Counted from the first letter of the stretch, positions 26,798-36,441 are shown. The stretch is 64,000 bases of DNA from Methylobacterium tardum (GCF_023546765.1 NZ_CP097484.1:366001-430000); one strand, 5' to 3'. Notes: generated from the sequence alone by a model not told the origin. Translations and numbers: made by a program.

Positions 26798-28395
26798 ATG
26801 CTGCGACGTTCCTTTCTCCGCGGTGCCGCCGCGGCCGGAACCCTGCCGTTCCTGCCGGCGCGCCCGGCGCTCGCCCAGAATGCACGGGCCAGCGTCCTGC
26901 GCTACGTGCCGCAATCCGATCTCACGATCGCCGATCCGGTCACGACCACCGCCTACATCACCCGCCACCACGCGCTGATGGTGTTCGACCAACTCTACGG
27001 CCTCGACGCGCAGCTGAAGCCGCAACCGCAGATGGTCGAGGGGCACAATGTCGAGGCGGACGGCACGCTCTGGACCTTCCGTCTTCGCGACGGTCTGACA
27101 TTCCACGACGGCGAGCCGGTCCGGGGCCGCGACTGCATCGCGTCGATCCGGCGCTGGGCGCAGCGCGACAGCCTCGGCCAGGCGCTGATGGCCCGCACCG
27201 ACGCCATGAGCGCGCCGGACGACCGCAGCTTCGTCATCCGCCTGAACCGGCCCTACGGGCTGATGCTGGAGACGCTGGCCAAGCTCGGGCCACCCGTTCT
27301 GGTGATCATGCCCGAGCGCCGGCCGCCACGGACCCGGCGCAGCAGATCCCCGAGGTGATCGGATCCGGCCCGTTCCGGTTCAACACCAAGGAGCGGCTGG
27401 TCGGCGCCCGGGTCGTCTACGATCGCAATCCGGATTACCGGCCGCGCGAGAGCGGCACGGTCTCCTGGGCCGCCGGGCCGAAGCGGGTGCATTTCGAGCG
27501 GGTCGAGTGGCAGGTCATGCCCGATCCCGGCACCGCCGCGGCCGCGCTGCAGAACGGCGAGGTCGATTGGTGGGAGAACCCGATCAACGATCTGCTGCCG
27601 TCCCTGCAGGGCAACCCGCAGATCGTGACGCAGCTCGCCGGGCGCCTCGGCAATCTCGGCACCGCCGTGATGAACCACCTCTATCCGCCCTTCGACAAGC
27701 CCGCGGTCCGCCGCGTGATCCTCGAAGCCCTGACGCAGGAGGATTTCATGGCCGCCGCGGCGGGCGACGACGAGAAGCTCCGGCGCACCGGCGTCGGGAT
27801 CTTCACGCCCGGAACGTCAATGGCCAGCGATGCCGGCCTCGACATCCTGACGCGCAAGCGCGACCTCGCGCGCGCGAAGAAGGACCTGATCGCCGCCGGC
27901 TACAAGGGCGAGCGCGTCGTGCTGATGTCGGCCAGCGACAACCCCGTGCTCGGCGCCCTGGGCGAGGTGATGCACGACCTGCTCCAGCGCCTCGGGATGA
28001 ACGTGCAGTACGTCGTCTCCGACTGGGGCACGCTGGTGACTCGCCGGGCCAGCAAGGCGCCGCCGGACCAGGGCGGGTGGAACATCTTCAGCACCACTTG
28101 GGTGGGCCTCGACATGACCAACCCGGTCGGCGAGCAGGTGCTGCGGTGCGGCGGCCAGAAGGGCTTCTTCGGCTGGCCGGATATCCCCGAGATCGAGACG
28201 CTGCGGGAAGCCTGGATCGAGGCGCCGGACGAGGCCGGGCGGCAGAGGATCGCCCGCGACCTGCAGGCCGCGGCTATGGTCCAGGTGCCGTACCTGCCGC
28301 TCGGCCAGTACTTCTACCGGACCGCGTACCGGCGCGAGATCCGCGACATCGTCCAGGACCAGTTCGTGTTCTGGAACGCGCGCCGCGAAGCTTGA
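26798..28395 (+). CDS. ABC transporter peptide-type substrate-binding protein (family 5), frame broken by an indel
   Basis: An exported binding protein of the SBP family 5 (dipeptide/nickel/oligopeptide type). The leader MLRRSFLRGAAAAGTLPFLP ends at ALAQ and has a twin-arginine look (R-R-S-F-L). The N-terminal part has YVPQSDLTIADPVTTTAYITRHHALMVFDQLY and TLWTFRLRDGLTFHDGEPV; the C-terminal part, in another frame, has IPEVIGSGPFRFNTKE, then DYRPR..G, ALQNGEVDWWENP, VLGALGEVMHDLLQRLGMNV. The frame breaks at about 27319-27326 (CGCCGGCC); restoring one G gives 532 residues. No permease or ATPase gene is next to it. A sequence error is the likely cause. Confidence 0.82.
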
Positions 28396-28431
28396 GCCCG
28401 GCCCGGGCAGCCCGAGCCGGGATCGCGGCGA

Positions 28432-29219
28432 TCAGGCCGCGTTGCGGTAGCGCTCCGCCGGACGGGTCTGGCCGAGATTCGGGATCATCGCGGCCCGCGC
28501 CGCGTCGAAGCTGCGCCACTGGCCGTCATCGGGCAGCGGCGGGATGGTCACGGTCTCGCGGCGGTCGAACCCGACCAGGGCGGCGTCGACCAGATCGCCC
28601 GTCTCCATAACGGCCGGAAGGGCGTTCACGTCGATGCCGCTGCGGCCCCAGATCTCGGTCCGCGTCGCGGCGGGCAGCACCGCCTGGACGTAGACGCCCT
28701 TCGACCCGACCTCGAGGTGGAGCGCCGGCTGAGGTACTGCACGTAGGCCTTGGTCGCGCCGTAGACCGCCATGCCGAATTCGGGGACGAAGCCGACCACC
28801 GAGCCGATGTTGATGATGGCGCCGGTCCCGGCGGCGACGAAGCGCGGCGCGACCGCGCCGGCGAGCCGGGTGAGGGCCGTGACGTTGAGCCCGATGAGGG
28901 CGGCGGTCTGATCCGGGCTCTGCTCGGCGAAGTGCCCGGAGAGCGCCGCGCCCGCATTGTTCACCAGCACGCCGATCCGGGCGTCCTCGCGCAGGCGCGC
29001 CTCGACGCGGACGAGATCCTCCGTCCGGGTCAGATCCGCCTGAACGACGTCGACGGTCACGCCGGCCTCGCGGCGCAGGCGCTCGGCGAGGCCGTTCAGC
29101 CGTTCGCCGTCGCGGGCGACGAGGACGAGGTCGTGGCCGCGATGGGCGAAGCGGTCGGCGTAGACGGCGCCGATCCCCGACGAGGCGCCCGTAACGAGAA
29201 CGGCTGGCTTGCTGGACAT
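28432..29219 (-). CDS. Short-chain dehydrogenase/reductase, frame broken by an indel
   Basis: Starts at ATG 29219 (MSSKPAVLVTGASSGIG). The NAD(P)-binding TGASSGIG, the structural NNAG, and the active-site Ser-Tyr-Lys (INIGSVVG ... VYGATKAYV) are in the N-terminal frame. After YLSR the frame breaks: one G must be added in the CCGG at about 28725-28728 (plus-strand), after which HLEVGSKGVYVQAVLPAATRTEIW and FDRRETVTIPPLPDDGQW continue to the stop. Repaired length is 262 residues, normal for the family. Substrate unknown. The same 10-base context (AGCCGGCGCT on the coding strand) marks the break in xoxF. Confidence 0.82.
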
Positions 29220-29586
29220 GGTCGATCTCCGATCCTTGAACATGATGATCATCATGTATGAGAAACATGACGCCCATCATGATTGGAAGCAAGCGGGCTG
29301 GGGCTCTTACGGGTGAGGTTCCGCACATGGGGATCAGACGTCGGGCAGGATGCCGTCCGGATCCTGTTCTCGCCACGTCATTCCGGGGCCGCGTAGCGGA
29401 GCCCGGAATCCAGATCCGCTGACGCGCCAAGATCCTGCATGGACAGCGGCTCTGGATTCCGGGCTCGCCTGCGGCGCCCCGGAATGACGGTGCGGCTGCG
29501 ATCCTCGACGTGTTCCCGACTGGAAACGACAGCCACGACGCGGCCCCGCCTCGGCCGGTGCGCGGCGGACGGCGCCTCGTGGGCCG
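29220..29586. other. Gene-free stretch with a family B repeat
   Basis: 367 bases between the SDR start and the end of the ApbE gene. It contains a run of ATGATGATC/ATCATCATG-like triplets near 29240-29285 that could form a short palindromic promoter element for the SDR gene, and then the family B repeat at 29377-29489. No gene seen. Confidence 0.4.
29377..29489. repeat. Palindromic repeat, family B
   Basis: About 113 bases. It opens GTCATTCCGGGGCCGCGTAG and closes GGCGCCCCGGAATGACG; the outer parts are inverted copies (GTCATTCCGGGG with CCCCGGAATGAC). In between lie CGGAATCCAGA and TCTGGATTCCG, a second inverted pair. It fills much of the gap downstream of the ApbE gene. Confidence 0.75.
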
Positions 29587-30564
29587 TCAGGTCTTATCGG
29601 TGAATCGGACGGCGCAGCCCGCATGAGCGCCGACGAGCCGCATCCCGCCTTCGCGCCCGAGCACCATGCAGGCGGTCGACAGGCCGTCCGCCAGGAGCCC
29701 CGTCGGCGCCGTCACGGTGACGGACGAGAAGAAGCGCGGTGAGTGGCCGCTGGCCGGATCGAAGATGTGGTGGTCCGCCCGGTCGTCCGAGAAGCTCATG
29801 TTGTAGTCGCCGGAGGTCGCGGCGAAGCCCGTGAACGGCGCGATCACGGCAGCGAGTGCGGCGGGGTCGCGGGGATCGGCGAGGCCCAGGCGCCACGGTG
29901 TGCCGTCGGGATGCGCCCCCGCGGCGCCGAACTCGCCGGTATCCACGAACGCGTCGCCGATGCCGCGGGCCCGGAGCGCCGCCATCACCCGGTCGGCGGC
30001 GTAGCCCTGGATCAGGGCGTTCAGGGTCAGGGCCGTGCCCGGCTCCAGGGTGATCCGGTCCGGTTCGAGGCCGACGCGATGCCAGCCGACTTGGCGGAGG
30101 GCGGCCTCGACCGCCCGGTCGTCCGGTCGCGTGCCCCGGGCGGCCGCGCCGGCCCAGACCGGCCAGAGGGATTGCACCGTCGGGTCGAACGCGCCGCCGG
30201 TCTCGGCCGCGAGGGCGAGGGCGAAGCGCAGCAGCGCGACGAGGTGCGGATCGGGCGCCGTCAGGACGCCGTCGCGGTTGAGCCGCGCCAGGGCGCTGTC
30301 GGGACGGAACAGGCTGGCGGCTTGCTCAACGGCACGCAGGGCCGCGAAGCCATCGGTCAACGCGGCTTCGGCGACGGTCGCGTCCGGACCGGCCGCGGTG
30401 AGCGCCACGGTGGTGCCGAAGGCGAGGCCCGCGCGCGTCCGGAGCGCCAGTCCCCGGGCGGCCGCGGAGGCCCGGAAGGCCGCGAGCCCGGCGGCTCCGG
30501 CGAGGCCTGCGGCTCCGACAACAATGCGCCGGCGCGCCGGATCACGCGGCCAGTGCGGGCTCAT
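29587..30564 (-). CDS. apbE: FAD:protein FMN transferase (ApbE family)
   Basis: 325 residues from ATG 30564, whose ATG overlaps the stop of the NosR-like gene (ATGA). Arginine-rich leader ARRRIVVGAAGLAGAAGLA suggests export. ApbE enzymes transfer FMN from FAD to a Ser/Thr of a target. Family motifs: ALNALIQGYAADRVMAALRARG, DTGEFGAAG (the usual N-x-G-G-E/DxGG is D-T-G-E), WRLGLADPRDP, and the C-terminal ATSGDYNMSF, HIFDPASGHSP (Mg/FAD site), SVTVTAPTGLLADGLSTACMVLG. It is the last gene of the operon and its partner protein, the NosR-like gene just upstream, has a fitting flavinylation motif. Confidence 0.9.
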   Translation of the reverse strand: MSPHWPRDPARRRIVVGAAGLAGAAGLAAFRASAAARGLALRTRAGLAFGTTVALTAAGPDATVAEAALTDGFAALRAVEQAASLFRPDSALARLNRDGVLTAPDPHLVALLRFALALAAETGGAFDPTVQSLWPVWAGAAARGTRPDDRAVEAALRQVGWHRVGLEPDRITLEPGTALTLNALIQGYAADRVMAALRARGIGDAFVDTGEFGAAGAHPDGTPWRLGLADPRDPAALAAVIAPFTGFAATSGDYNMSFSDDRADHHIFDPASGHSPRFFSSVTVTAPTGLLADGLSTACMVLGREGGMRLVGAHAGCAVRFTDKT

Positions 30565-32705
30565 GCGACCGGGACCGGCTGCGGGGCCGCCCGGCGCGTC
30601 CGCTTGCGTGCGATCACCTGCGGCACGCACTGCGCGGGATCCTGGATGATCGTGACGCAGTCCATGCACTGGAAGCACTCGGGATAATCGATGCGGCCGG
30701 AGGGCGCGATGGCGCCGTAGCGGCAACGGACCTTGCAGAGCTGGCAGGGCGATCCGCACTCGGCCCGGCGCGGGATCCAGTCGAGCACCCGCACGCGTCC
30801 GAGCACGGCGAGGGCGGCGCCGAGCGGGCACAGATAGCGGCAGAAGCCCTTGTAGACGAAGAGGTTGAGCACCAGCAGGCTGCCCGCGTAGGCGACGAAG
30901 GGCCAGGAGCGCACGAAGTACAGCGTGATGGCGGTCTTGAACGGCTCGATCTCCGAGACCGTATCGGCCAGCGGCGAACCGGCGGCGGCCGCAACGAGAA
31001 TGCCGGCGAGCACCCCGTACTTCACCTGCCGTAGAACCCGGTCGAGGCCCGCCGGAACCGTGATCGGCTGGATGCGCAGCGGCCGCGCCAGAAGGGCGAC
31101 GCATTCCTGCAGGGCGCCGAAGGGACACATCCAGCCGCAGAAGGTGCCGCGGCCCCAGACGACGAGCGCGGCGAGCGTGAACGCCCAGAGCAGCAGGGAG
31201 GGCGGATCGTAGAGCAGGAAGGCGAGGTCGTGGGTCGCCGTGGCGGCGCGCACGAGGCCGACGAGGGTCACGATCGACAGCTGGGCCTGGGCGTACCAGC
31301 CGACGAAGCCAAGCGTGAGGGCCAGGAAGACGAGCCGGAAGTCCGCGAAGCGGCGCCGGTTGGCCACCAGCCCGCGCTGGCGCGCCAGGACCGGCACCAG
31401 CACCGCCAGCATCAGCCCGACCAAACCGAGTTCGGGCGCGCGGGCTATCCAGGGATCGATCCAGCTCGGGCCATCCGCCGGCTTAATTCGGGTGAACAGG
31501 TCTGCGGGCAGCGTGGTCTCGACCGTGAAGGTCCGGGCGATCTTCTCCGACAGGATCTGCCCGCGCTCGCGCACGACCGTCTCGGTGAGCGTCCAGGGCG
31601 CGGACGGATCGAAGGCCGCCGCCTGATCGATCCGCAGGATGGTCCAATTGCCCGGCGGCAGACCCTCGGGCAGGCCGGCGTCGCGGCGCTCCACCGCCAT
31701 GTCCCGGGCGTTCACGATGAGACCGCCTTGGCTCACCGCGAGCCGGTCCGGCACGGCCCCCAGGACGAAGCGCTCGCCGATCGGGTTCTCGGGGGCCTCC
31801 TCCGGTCCGGCGCTTACCACCATCACGGCGTGGTTGCCGGGCCCGAGTTCGCGCATGAGCGCGTCGAACCGGAGCTGGCCCAGCAGGTTGCGGCCGATTG
31901 CCGGCACGTTGAGATAGGCGACATACAGATCGGTCAGGACCGCATCGGGCGGGCCGTCGGCCCGATCCTCGACGCCGGTCCCCTTGAAGGCGGCGGCCGC
32001 ATCGCCGTTCGTGACCGTGAGCCGCCTGACCCAGCCCCGGGCGAGGAGCTCCGGGAGACCGAGCGGCTGGTCGAGGTCGGTCCTGGCCTCGACCTTGAGG
32101 CCGACAGCGCCGGCCCCGAAGCCGAGCTTCTGGCGCGCCACCGCGAGGGCCGAGGCCAGGATCGACTGGTTGATCACCCGCGTCGAGGCCGTGGCCATGG
32201 AGATGCCGTCGACGGTTGTCTGCGGCGAGGCGCCGGCCGATCGGGCATTGGGCCGCCCGACCCGGATCGGCTGCCGGGCGGAGAGGCCGGCATATTGCTC
32301 GACGAAGGCGACGAGCGGCTCCGGGCCGAGCCCTTCCAGGAAGACCGGCTCGTGCTGACTGATCACCCTCACGTCCCGGAAGGTGCCGTCCGGGGCGAGT
32401 GCCACCAGCAGATCGGGCGGCGTCCCGCCGAAGCCGGGGATCGGCGCGAGATCGATCGATTCGAAGGCGTAGGCGAAGACCTCGTAGGACCCGGCCTGCT
32501 GCTTCAGGATCGGCCAGACCGGGACCGCGTCGTCCTTCTCGCCGACGACGAGCGGCGGCGGAAAATACGTCTCGAGGGCGGCGCGATCGAGCTGGCCGGC
32601 CTGGGCCGGGAGGATCAGCAGAAGGATAGTGATCAGGAGTGCGGCGCGCAGCCATCCTGCCCGGACGGGAAGACAGGCCGCAGCGTACGACCTGCAAGAC
32701 CTCAC
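30561..32705 (-). CDS. NosR-like membrane protein: FMN-binding domain, membrane helices, two 4Fe-4S centres
   Basis: 714 residues from a GTG at 32705 overlapping the previous stop (GTGA). After a signal/membrane segment (about 20-36) comes a periplasmic FMN-binding domain whose D166-G-I-S-M-A-T172 resembles the ApbE flavinylation motif (D-G-x-S/T-G-A-T); Thr172 would carry FMN. Six or so membrane helices follow, with CGWMCPFG and CRYLCPLG of NapH/NosR-type proteins, then a C-terminal ferredoxin-like part with C-Q-L-C-K-V-R-C and C-F-Q-C-M-D-C. Such proteins move electrons across the membrane. NosR itself serves nitrous oxide reductase; here, with no nos genes but with xox genes across the divergent promoter, the partner is likely a PQQ-enzyme system. 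Confidence 0.85.
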   Translation of the reverse strand: MRSCRSYAAACLPVRAGWLRAALLITILLLILPAQAGQLDRAALETYFPPPLVVGEKDDAVPVWPILKQQAGSYEVFAYAFESIDLAPIPGFGGTPPDLLVALAPDGTFRDVRVISQHEPVFLEGLGPEPLVAFVEQYAGLSARQPIRVGRPNARSAGASPQTTVDGISMATASTRVINQSILASALAVARQKLGFGAGAVGLKVEARTDLDQPLGLPELLARGWVRRLTVTNGDAAAAFKGTGVEDRADGPPDAVLTDLYVAYLNVPAIGRNLLGQLRFDALMRELGPGNHAVMVVSAGPEEAPENPIGERFVLGAVPDRLAVSQGGLIVNARDMAVERRDAGLPEGLPPGNWTILRIDQAAAFDPSAPWTLTETVVRERGQILSEKIARTFTVETTLPADLFTRIKPADGPSWIDPWIARAPELGLVGLMLAVLVPVLARQRGLVANRRRFADFRLVFLALTLGFVGWYAQAQLSIVTLVGLVRAATATHDLAFLLYDPPSLLLWAFTLAALVVWGRGTFCGWMCPFGALQECVALLARPLRIQPITVPAGLDRVLRQVKYGVLAGILVAAAAGSPLADTVSEIEPFKTAITLYFVRSWPFVAYAGSLLVLNLFVYKGFCRYLCPLGAALAVLGRVRVLDWIPRRAECGSPCQLCKVRCRYGAIAPSGRIDYPECFQCMDCVTIIQDPAQCVPQVIARKRTRRAAPQPVPVA

Positions 32706-33709
32706 GGCGCCGCCCCGGCGGCGCGTCCGTCCGGCGCCCTGGCATCCGCCGGCGGCCCGGCCGCCACGCCCCAGGGGAAGCGGCCGACCTTCACGGTGCG
32801 CAGCGGCCGGAACGTCTCGGTGTCGATCACCGTCACGTCCCCGGAGACGCCGTTAGTCGTGAACAGCCGCGTGCCGGCCGCGTTCAGGGCGAGCTGCCAG
32901 ACCCGGCGCCCGACCAGGATGTAGCTCTCGACCTGGAAAGTCGCGGTGTTCACCACCGCGACCCGGTCGGACGGACCGAGCGCCACGAAGGCGTGGCGGC
33001 CATCCTTCGCGAGCTGAATCCCCACCGGCTGGATCCGGTCGGCCGCGATCCCCTTCACGGCGAAGGCGATCGTCTCGATCACCTTGCGGCTCGCGACGTC
33101 GATCACCGCGACCGAGCCGCCGATCTCCGACGACGCCCAGAGCCGCGTCCCGTCCGCCGAGAAGGCCGCGAACCGGGGCCGCTGGCCGACCGGCGTCGCT
33201 TCGACGGCCTGGAGCGTCCTGGTGTCGATCCAGTGGACCATATTGGTGGTCTCGGAGGTCGTGACGGCGGTGGCGCCGTCCGGGCTGACCGCCACGCCCT
33301 CCGGCTCGATGCCGACATCGATCTGCGCCAGGACCCTGCGGGTCTGCGCATCGACCACCGTCGTGGTGGCGTTCTCCTCGTTGGCGATGAACAGGGTGCG
33401 GCCGTCGGGGGCCAGGGCGAACTGCTCGGGATCCTCGCCGGAGGGCAGGTTGTGCCGGACCTGACCGGTATCCGGATCGATCACCTGCACGGCGTCGGAA
33501 TCGCTGGCGCAGACATAGAGGGCGCGCCCGTCCTTCGAAAAGGTCACCCCGCGCGGGCGGCGCCCCACCGGGAAGGTGCGCAGCACCTCGAAGCTGCCGC
33601 CGTCGATCACCGAGACGGTGTTGTCACGCTCGTTCGAGATGAAGATCTCCTCGGCGCGCGCCGGCGTGGCGAGGCAGAGCAGGAGCGCGAGGGGCGCGAG
33701 GCGGCTCAT
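32702..33709 (-). CDS. PQQ-associated YVTN beta-propeller protein
   Basis: 335 residues from ATG 33709 with a signal peptide (MSRLAPLALLLCLATPARA). The mature part is a chain of seven or so beta-propeller blades with repeated F/YxxNE or VxNxxD-TV-VID, YVCASDSD-AVQVIDP, FIANEEN-TTTVVDA and LFTTNGVSGDVTVIDTET motifs. This is the pattern of the beta-propeller family that occurs next to PQQ-dependent alcohol catabolism genes (TIGR03866-type; I assign by memory of motifs, not by search). It is periplasmic and could scaffold or bind a PQQ enzyme or cytochrome. The correct start overlaps the stop of the binding-protein gene (ATGA) once the frameshift there is repaired. Confidence 0.85.
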   Translation of the reverse strand: MSRLAPLALLLCLATPARAEEIFISNERDNTVSVIDGGSFEVLRTFPVGRRPRGVTFSKDGRALYVCASDSDAVQVIDPDTGQVRHNLPSGEDPEQFALAPDGRTLFIANEENATTTVVDAQTRRVLAQIDVGIEPEGVAVSPDGATAVTTSETTNMVHWIDTRTLQAVEATPVGQRPRFAAFSADGTRLWASSEIGGSVAVIDVASRKVIETIAFAVKGIAADRIQPVGIQLAKDGRHAFVALGPSDRVAVVNTATFQVESYILVGRRVWQLALNAAGTRLFTTNGVSGDVTVIDTETFRPLRTVKVGRFPWGVAAGPPADARAPDGRAAGAAP

Positions 33710-34939
33710 CCTGACCGTCCGGAAAAGGCCCGGCAGGCACTCTCGGGCTCGTCCGAGGCCGAGCGTGTCCAGTTCCGTGCGATGGTGGAGGAAGCCCTCG
33801 ATCGGCGCCGTGGCGGTGACGGCGCCCGGCCACAGCAGGAAGATCGGCTGGCGCAGCTGACCGTCCCAGGCCCGGAAGCTCAGAGGGCGGCCCTTGAAGC
33901 CGCCGACCTCGAAGGTCGGGGCCGTCAGAATGGTCCGGACGGTGTCGGGCACGGTGCTTCGCGCCTTGACCGCCGCCTCTCCGACGGCGTGGACGGCCAT
34001 CCAGCCGGCCCAGTCGACGGGCCGCATCGTGCGCCCCGCGAGCTTGCGGAACCGCCCTTGGAGCTGAACCGCCGCCCAGGCCTCCACGGGCCGACCCCAG
34101 GCCGCGGCCGTCAGCCCCTGGGTGCCCACCAGAGGCCGCGGCGAGGCGGTGTTGTAGTTCAGGCTCGTCCCGAACTCGCCGGCCTCGTCGGCGACCGCGA
34201 CCACGTCGTGCTCCGGCCCTCGGGTCGGCAGGGCGAATTCCCGGAGCGCGGTGTCGCGGACATCGCCGCCCTTCGGATCGTAGCGCGTTTCCGCGACGAT
34301 GCGCGCGCCGAACTTCCGGGCGCTCCGCTTCAGAGCCTCGGCGTAGAGGGCATCGCCCGGCGCAGGTCCCACGACCAGCAGGATGCGCGACCAGCGCTTG
34401 AACGCCAGGAACTGGACGAGGGCGTCGGCGAGCATGGCCCGCGAGGGCAGGACGTGGAGCAGGTTCTTCCGGCACTCGGCGTCGCGCAGCCGCGTGTCCG
34501 GCGCCCCGATGTTCAGGAGCACGCTCTCTCGGGATTCCGGCAGGTCGGCCACCGCCAGCACGTCCGCGGCCGGGGCGTTGAGCACCACGAAGCGCCGATC
34601 CGGCATGTCACGGAAGGCCGCCCCGATGTCGTCGCCGGGTTCAACGACCTTCGTATCGAGGGTGAACGCCAGGCCGATGAAGCGGCCGGTGGCGTTGGAG
34701 TCCTTTAGGCCGAGCTCCGCGCCCCTGGCGCCCTCGTCGTCCGGGATCGGATCCTCATTGTTGAGCGGCACCGGCCGCTCGACCCGGCGCTCCAGGTAGT
34801 GGATGGTCAAAGGCGGCCCCGCTGCGGGTGAGGCCTGAGCGGACCGGCCTGCAAGACCTCCGAGCGGGGCGAGCGCGATCAGGCAGGCCGGCAGCAGCCG
34901 TCCCCAGGCCGTCTTCCGCCGCGCGCCGGAAGATTCCAT
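33706..34939 (-). CDS. PQQ-associated ABC-type substrate-binding protein, frame broken near its end
   Basis: From ATG 34939 with a signal peptide ending at SAQA. A periplasmic binding protein of the type found with PQQ-dependent alcohol dehydrogenases (TIGR03863-type by memory): LTIHYLERRVERPVPLNNEDP, LGLKDSNATGRF, FVVLNAPAADVL, NIGAPDTRLRDAEC, GFLHHRTELDTLGL. As read, the frame runs into the beta-propeller gene; removing one base at about 33752-33755 (minus strand CTCGGACGAG to CTCGACGAG) yields DEPESACRAFSGRSG and a stop that overlaps the beta-propeller ATG. The repaired protein is 410 residues. No matching permease or ATPase lies in view, so it is an orphan binding protein here. Confidence 0.82.
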
Positions 34940-35012
34940 CCCCGCCGGTCTCCTCCATCCCGCAAACACGTGTCGTTGCAGCGACTCTATGAGCGAAGAG
35001 GAATCCGCCGAT

Positions 35013-35022
35013 ATTGGACCAA
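35013..35022. promoter_or_regulatory. ATTGGACCAA motif between divergent operons
   Basis: The 10-mer ATTGGACCAA, an almost perfect TTGG-N-CCAA palindrome, lies in the 205-base gap between the minus-strand binding-protein gene and xoxG. The same 10-mer recurs upstream of xoxF at 36697. A second odd palindrome, TTGCAGTGCAA, is at 35042-35052 in the same gap. Candidate binding sites for a regulator of the xox region. Confidence 0.45.
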
Positions 35023-35144
35023 GGTGCACACGCCAGTCTTATTGCAGTGCAACACAAGTCATTGGCTGGATGTTCGTACCAAAGCACAATGGGTTGAAGC
35101 ACCGACACTTGATAACCGTCGCCCAACGACGAGGGAGGCGGCCA

Positions 35145-35573
35145 ATGCGCACGATGAAGACGGCTCTGAGCGGCGTGCTCGTAGCGCTCGGGCTGGCCGT
35201 CGGGGCCGGCGGCGCCTTCGGGCACGGCGACGTCCAGCCGCAACCGGTCAACACCGACGGCCTGAAGCCGCTCGGCACCGAGTGGGTCGCCGAGAACCCC
35301 TACAAGGGCGACGCCCACGCGATCTCGATCGGCGCCTCCGGATTCAACCAGAACTGCGCCCGCTGTCACGGCCTGGAGATGATCTCGGGCGGCCTCGCGC
35401 CGGACCTGCGCTACCTGCCGCAGGGCAAGGAGGGTGACGAGTACTTCGTCGAGCGCATGAAGCACGGCGCCGTCATCAACGGCGTGACCAAGATGCCGGC
35501 CTTCGACGGCGTGATCTCCCAGGAAGGCCTGTGGGCGATCCGGAGCTACATCGAGTCGAAGCATGAGGAATAG
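35145..35573 (+). CDS. xoxG: Cytochrome c, electron acceptor of XoxF
   Basis: 142 residues from ATG 35145 with a GAGGGAGG ribosome site 6 bases before. A signal peptide precedes a c-type haem domain with C71-A-R-C74-H75 and a probable axial Met117 in TKMPAF. The product is the periplasmic cytochrome c that takes electrons from the lanthanide methanol dehydrogenase. Its place next to xoxJ, with xoxF following, supports the name; a class I cytochrome c of similar size is the alternative. The N terminus of the mature protein (HGDVQPQPVNTDGLKPLG) is typical of XoxG/MxaG-type cytochromes. The start lies 206 bases from the divergent binding-protein gene. Confidence 0.88.
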   Translation: MRTMKTALSGVLVALGLAVGAGGAFGHGDVQPQPVNTDGLKPLGTEWVAENPYKGDAHAISIGASGFNQNCARCHGLEMISGGLAPDLRYLPQGKEGDEYFVERMKHGAVINGVTKMPAFDGVISQEGLWAIRSYIESKHEE

Positions 35574-35583
35574 GCAGCCCGCG

Positions 35584-36441
35584 ATGCGCCGCCCGGTGCT
35601 GCTCGGACTCTGCGGCCTGCTCCTTGCGGCCGGGTTCGCGCCGGCGGCGGTGGCACGTCCCCTCGACCAAGTTACGGCCGACGGGACTCTGCGGGTCGCG
35701 GTCTACGGCGACAACGCGCCCTTCTCCGAGGAGGAGAAGGGCAAGCCCCGCGGCATCGACGTCGAACTCGCGCGCGCGCTCGCCGAGACGCTGAAGGTGA
35801 AGCTCGACCTGCGGGTCGCCGATGCCGGCGAGAACGTCGACGGCGACCTGCGCCTGAACCTGTGGCGCGGCGACCTCGCCGGCACGCCGCTCGCGGACCT
35901 GATGCTGCACGTGCCGACCGACCGGCAGCTCGCCCTGCGCAACGATCAGGTGTTCTTCACCGCACCGTATTTCGAGCAGGAGATCGCCTTCGCGTACCGG
36001 ACGAACGCGCTGGAGGGCTTCGCCACGCTCGACGACATCGGTGACAAGCCCGTGGCCCTGGAGGGCACGAGCGCGGCCGACCTGATGCTGCTCACCGCGC
36101 AGGGCGGCCGCTTCCGGCCGAACCTGAAGCATTACAAGAGCTTCGAGGAGGCCGCGAAGGCCTACCTGGCCGGCGAGGCGCCGATCCTGGCCGGCACCCG
36201 CGCGGCGATCGAGGCGGCCCTGTCCGCCGCGAAGGCCCCGAAGGACGACAACCCGATCGCCACGGTCCCCTCGACCGGGCTGGTGAAGACCCGCTGGGAG
36301 ATCGGCGGGGCGGTGAGGACCGATTCCCGCGACCTCGCCTATGCAATCGGGGACGCGATCACGGCACTGAACGCGGATGGCCGGCTCAAGGCGATCTGCG
36401 AGACCTACGGCGTCACCTACACGCCACCGAAAGGGTATTGA
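35584..36441 (+). CDS. xoxJ: Periplasmic binding-fold protein of the methanol dehydrogenase system
   Basis: 285 residues from ATG 35584; ATG 35563 inside xoxG is an alternative. A signal peptide ends at PAAVARP. The mature part is a periplasmic solute-binding fold (family 3-like): TLRVAVYGDNAPFSEEEKGKPRGIDVELARALAETLKVK, then VFFTAPYFEQEIAFAYRTN and VALEGTSAADLMLLTAQGG. MxaJ/XoxJ proteins of this type are thought to help activate methanol dehydrogenase rather than to import a solute. The gene overlaps or abuts xoxG, so the two are translated together. The length matches known XoxJ. Confidence 0.87.
   Translation: MRRPVLLGLCGLLLAAGFAPAAVARPLDQVTADGTLRVAVYGDNAPFSEEEKGKPRGIDVELARALAETLKVKLDLRVADAGENVDGDLRLNLWRGDLAGTPLADLMLHVPTDRQLALRNDQVFFTAPYFEQEIAFAYRTNALEGFATLDDIGDKPVALEGTSAADLMLLTAQGGRFRPNLKHYKSFEEAAKAYLAGEAPILAGTRAAIEAALSAAKAPKDDNPIATVPSTGLVKTRWEIGGAVRTDSRDLAYAIGDAITALNADGRLKAICETYGVTYTPPKGY

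Noticed and set aside
26653..28395. Start of the binding protein at an upstream codon in the second frame
   Set aside because: The true signal peptide MLRRSFLRG is in the other frame; the second frame upstream of about 27320 is a shadow.
32639..34708. Long plus-strand open frame over the beta-propeller and binding-protein genes
   Set aside because: Shadow frame, rich in Arg, His and Gly and with no motifs.
32702..35029. A fused binding-protein/beta-propeller protein
   Set aside because: A second signal peptide in the middle and a natural stop after a one-base correction show two genes.
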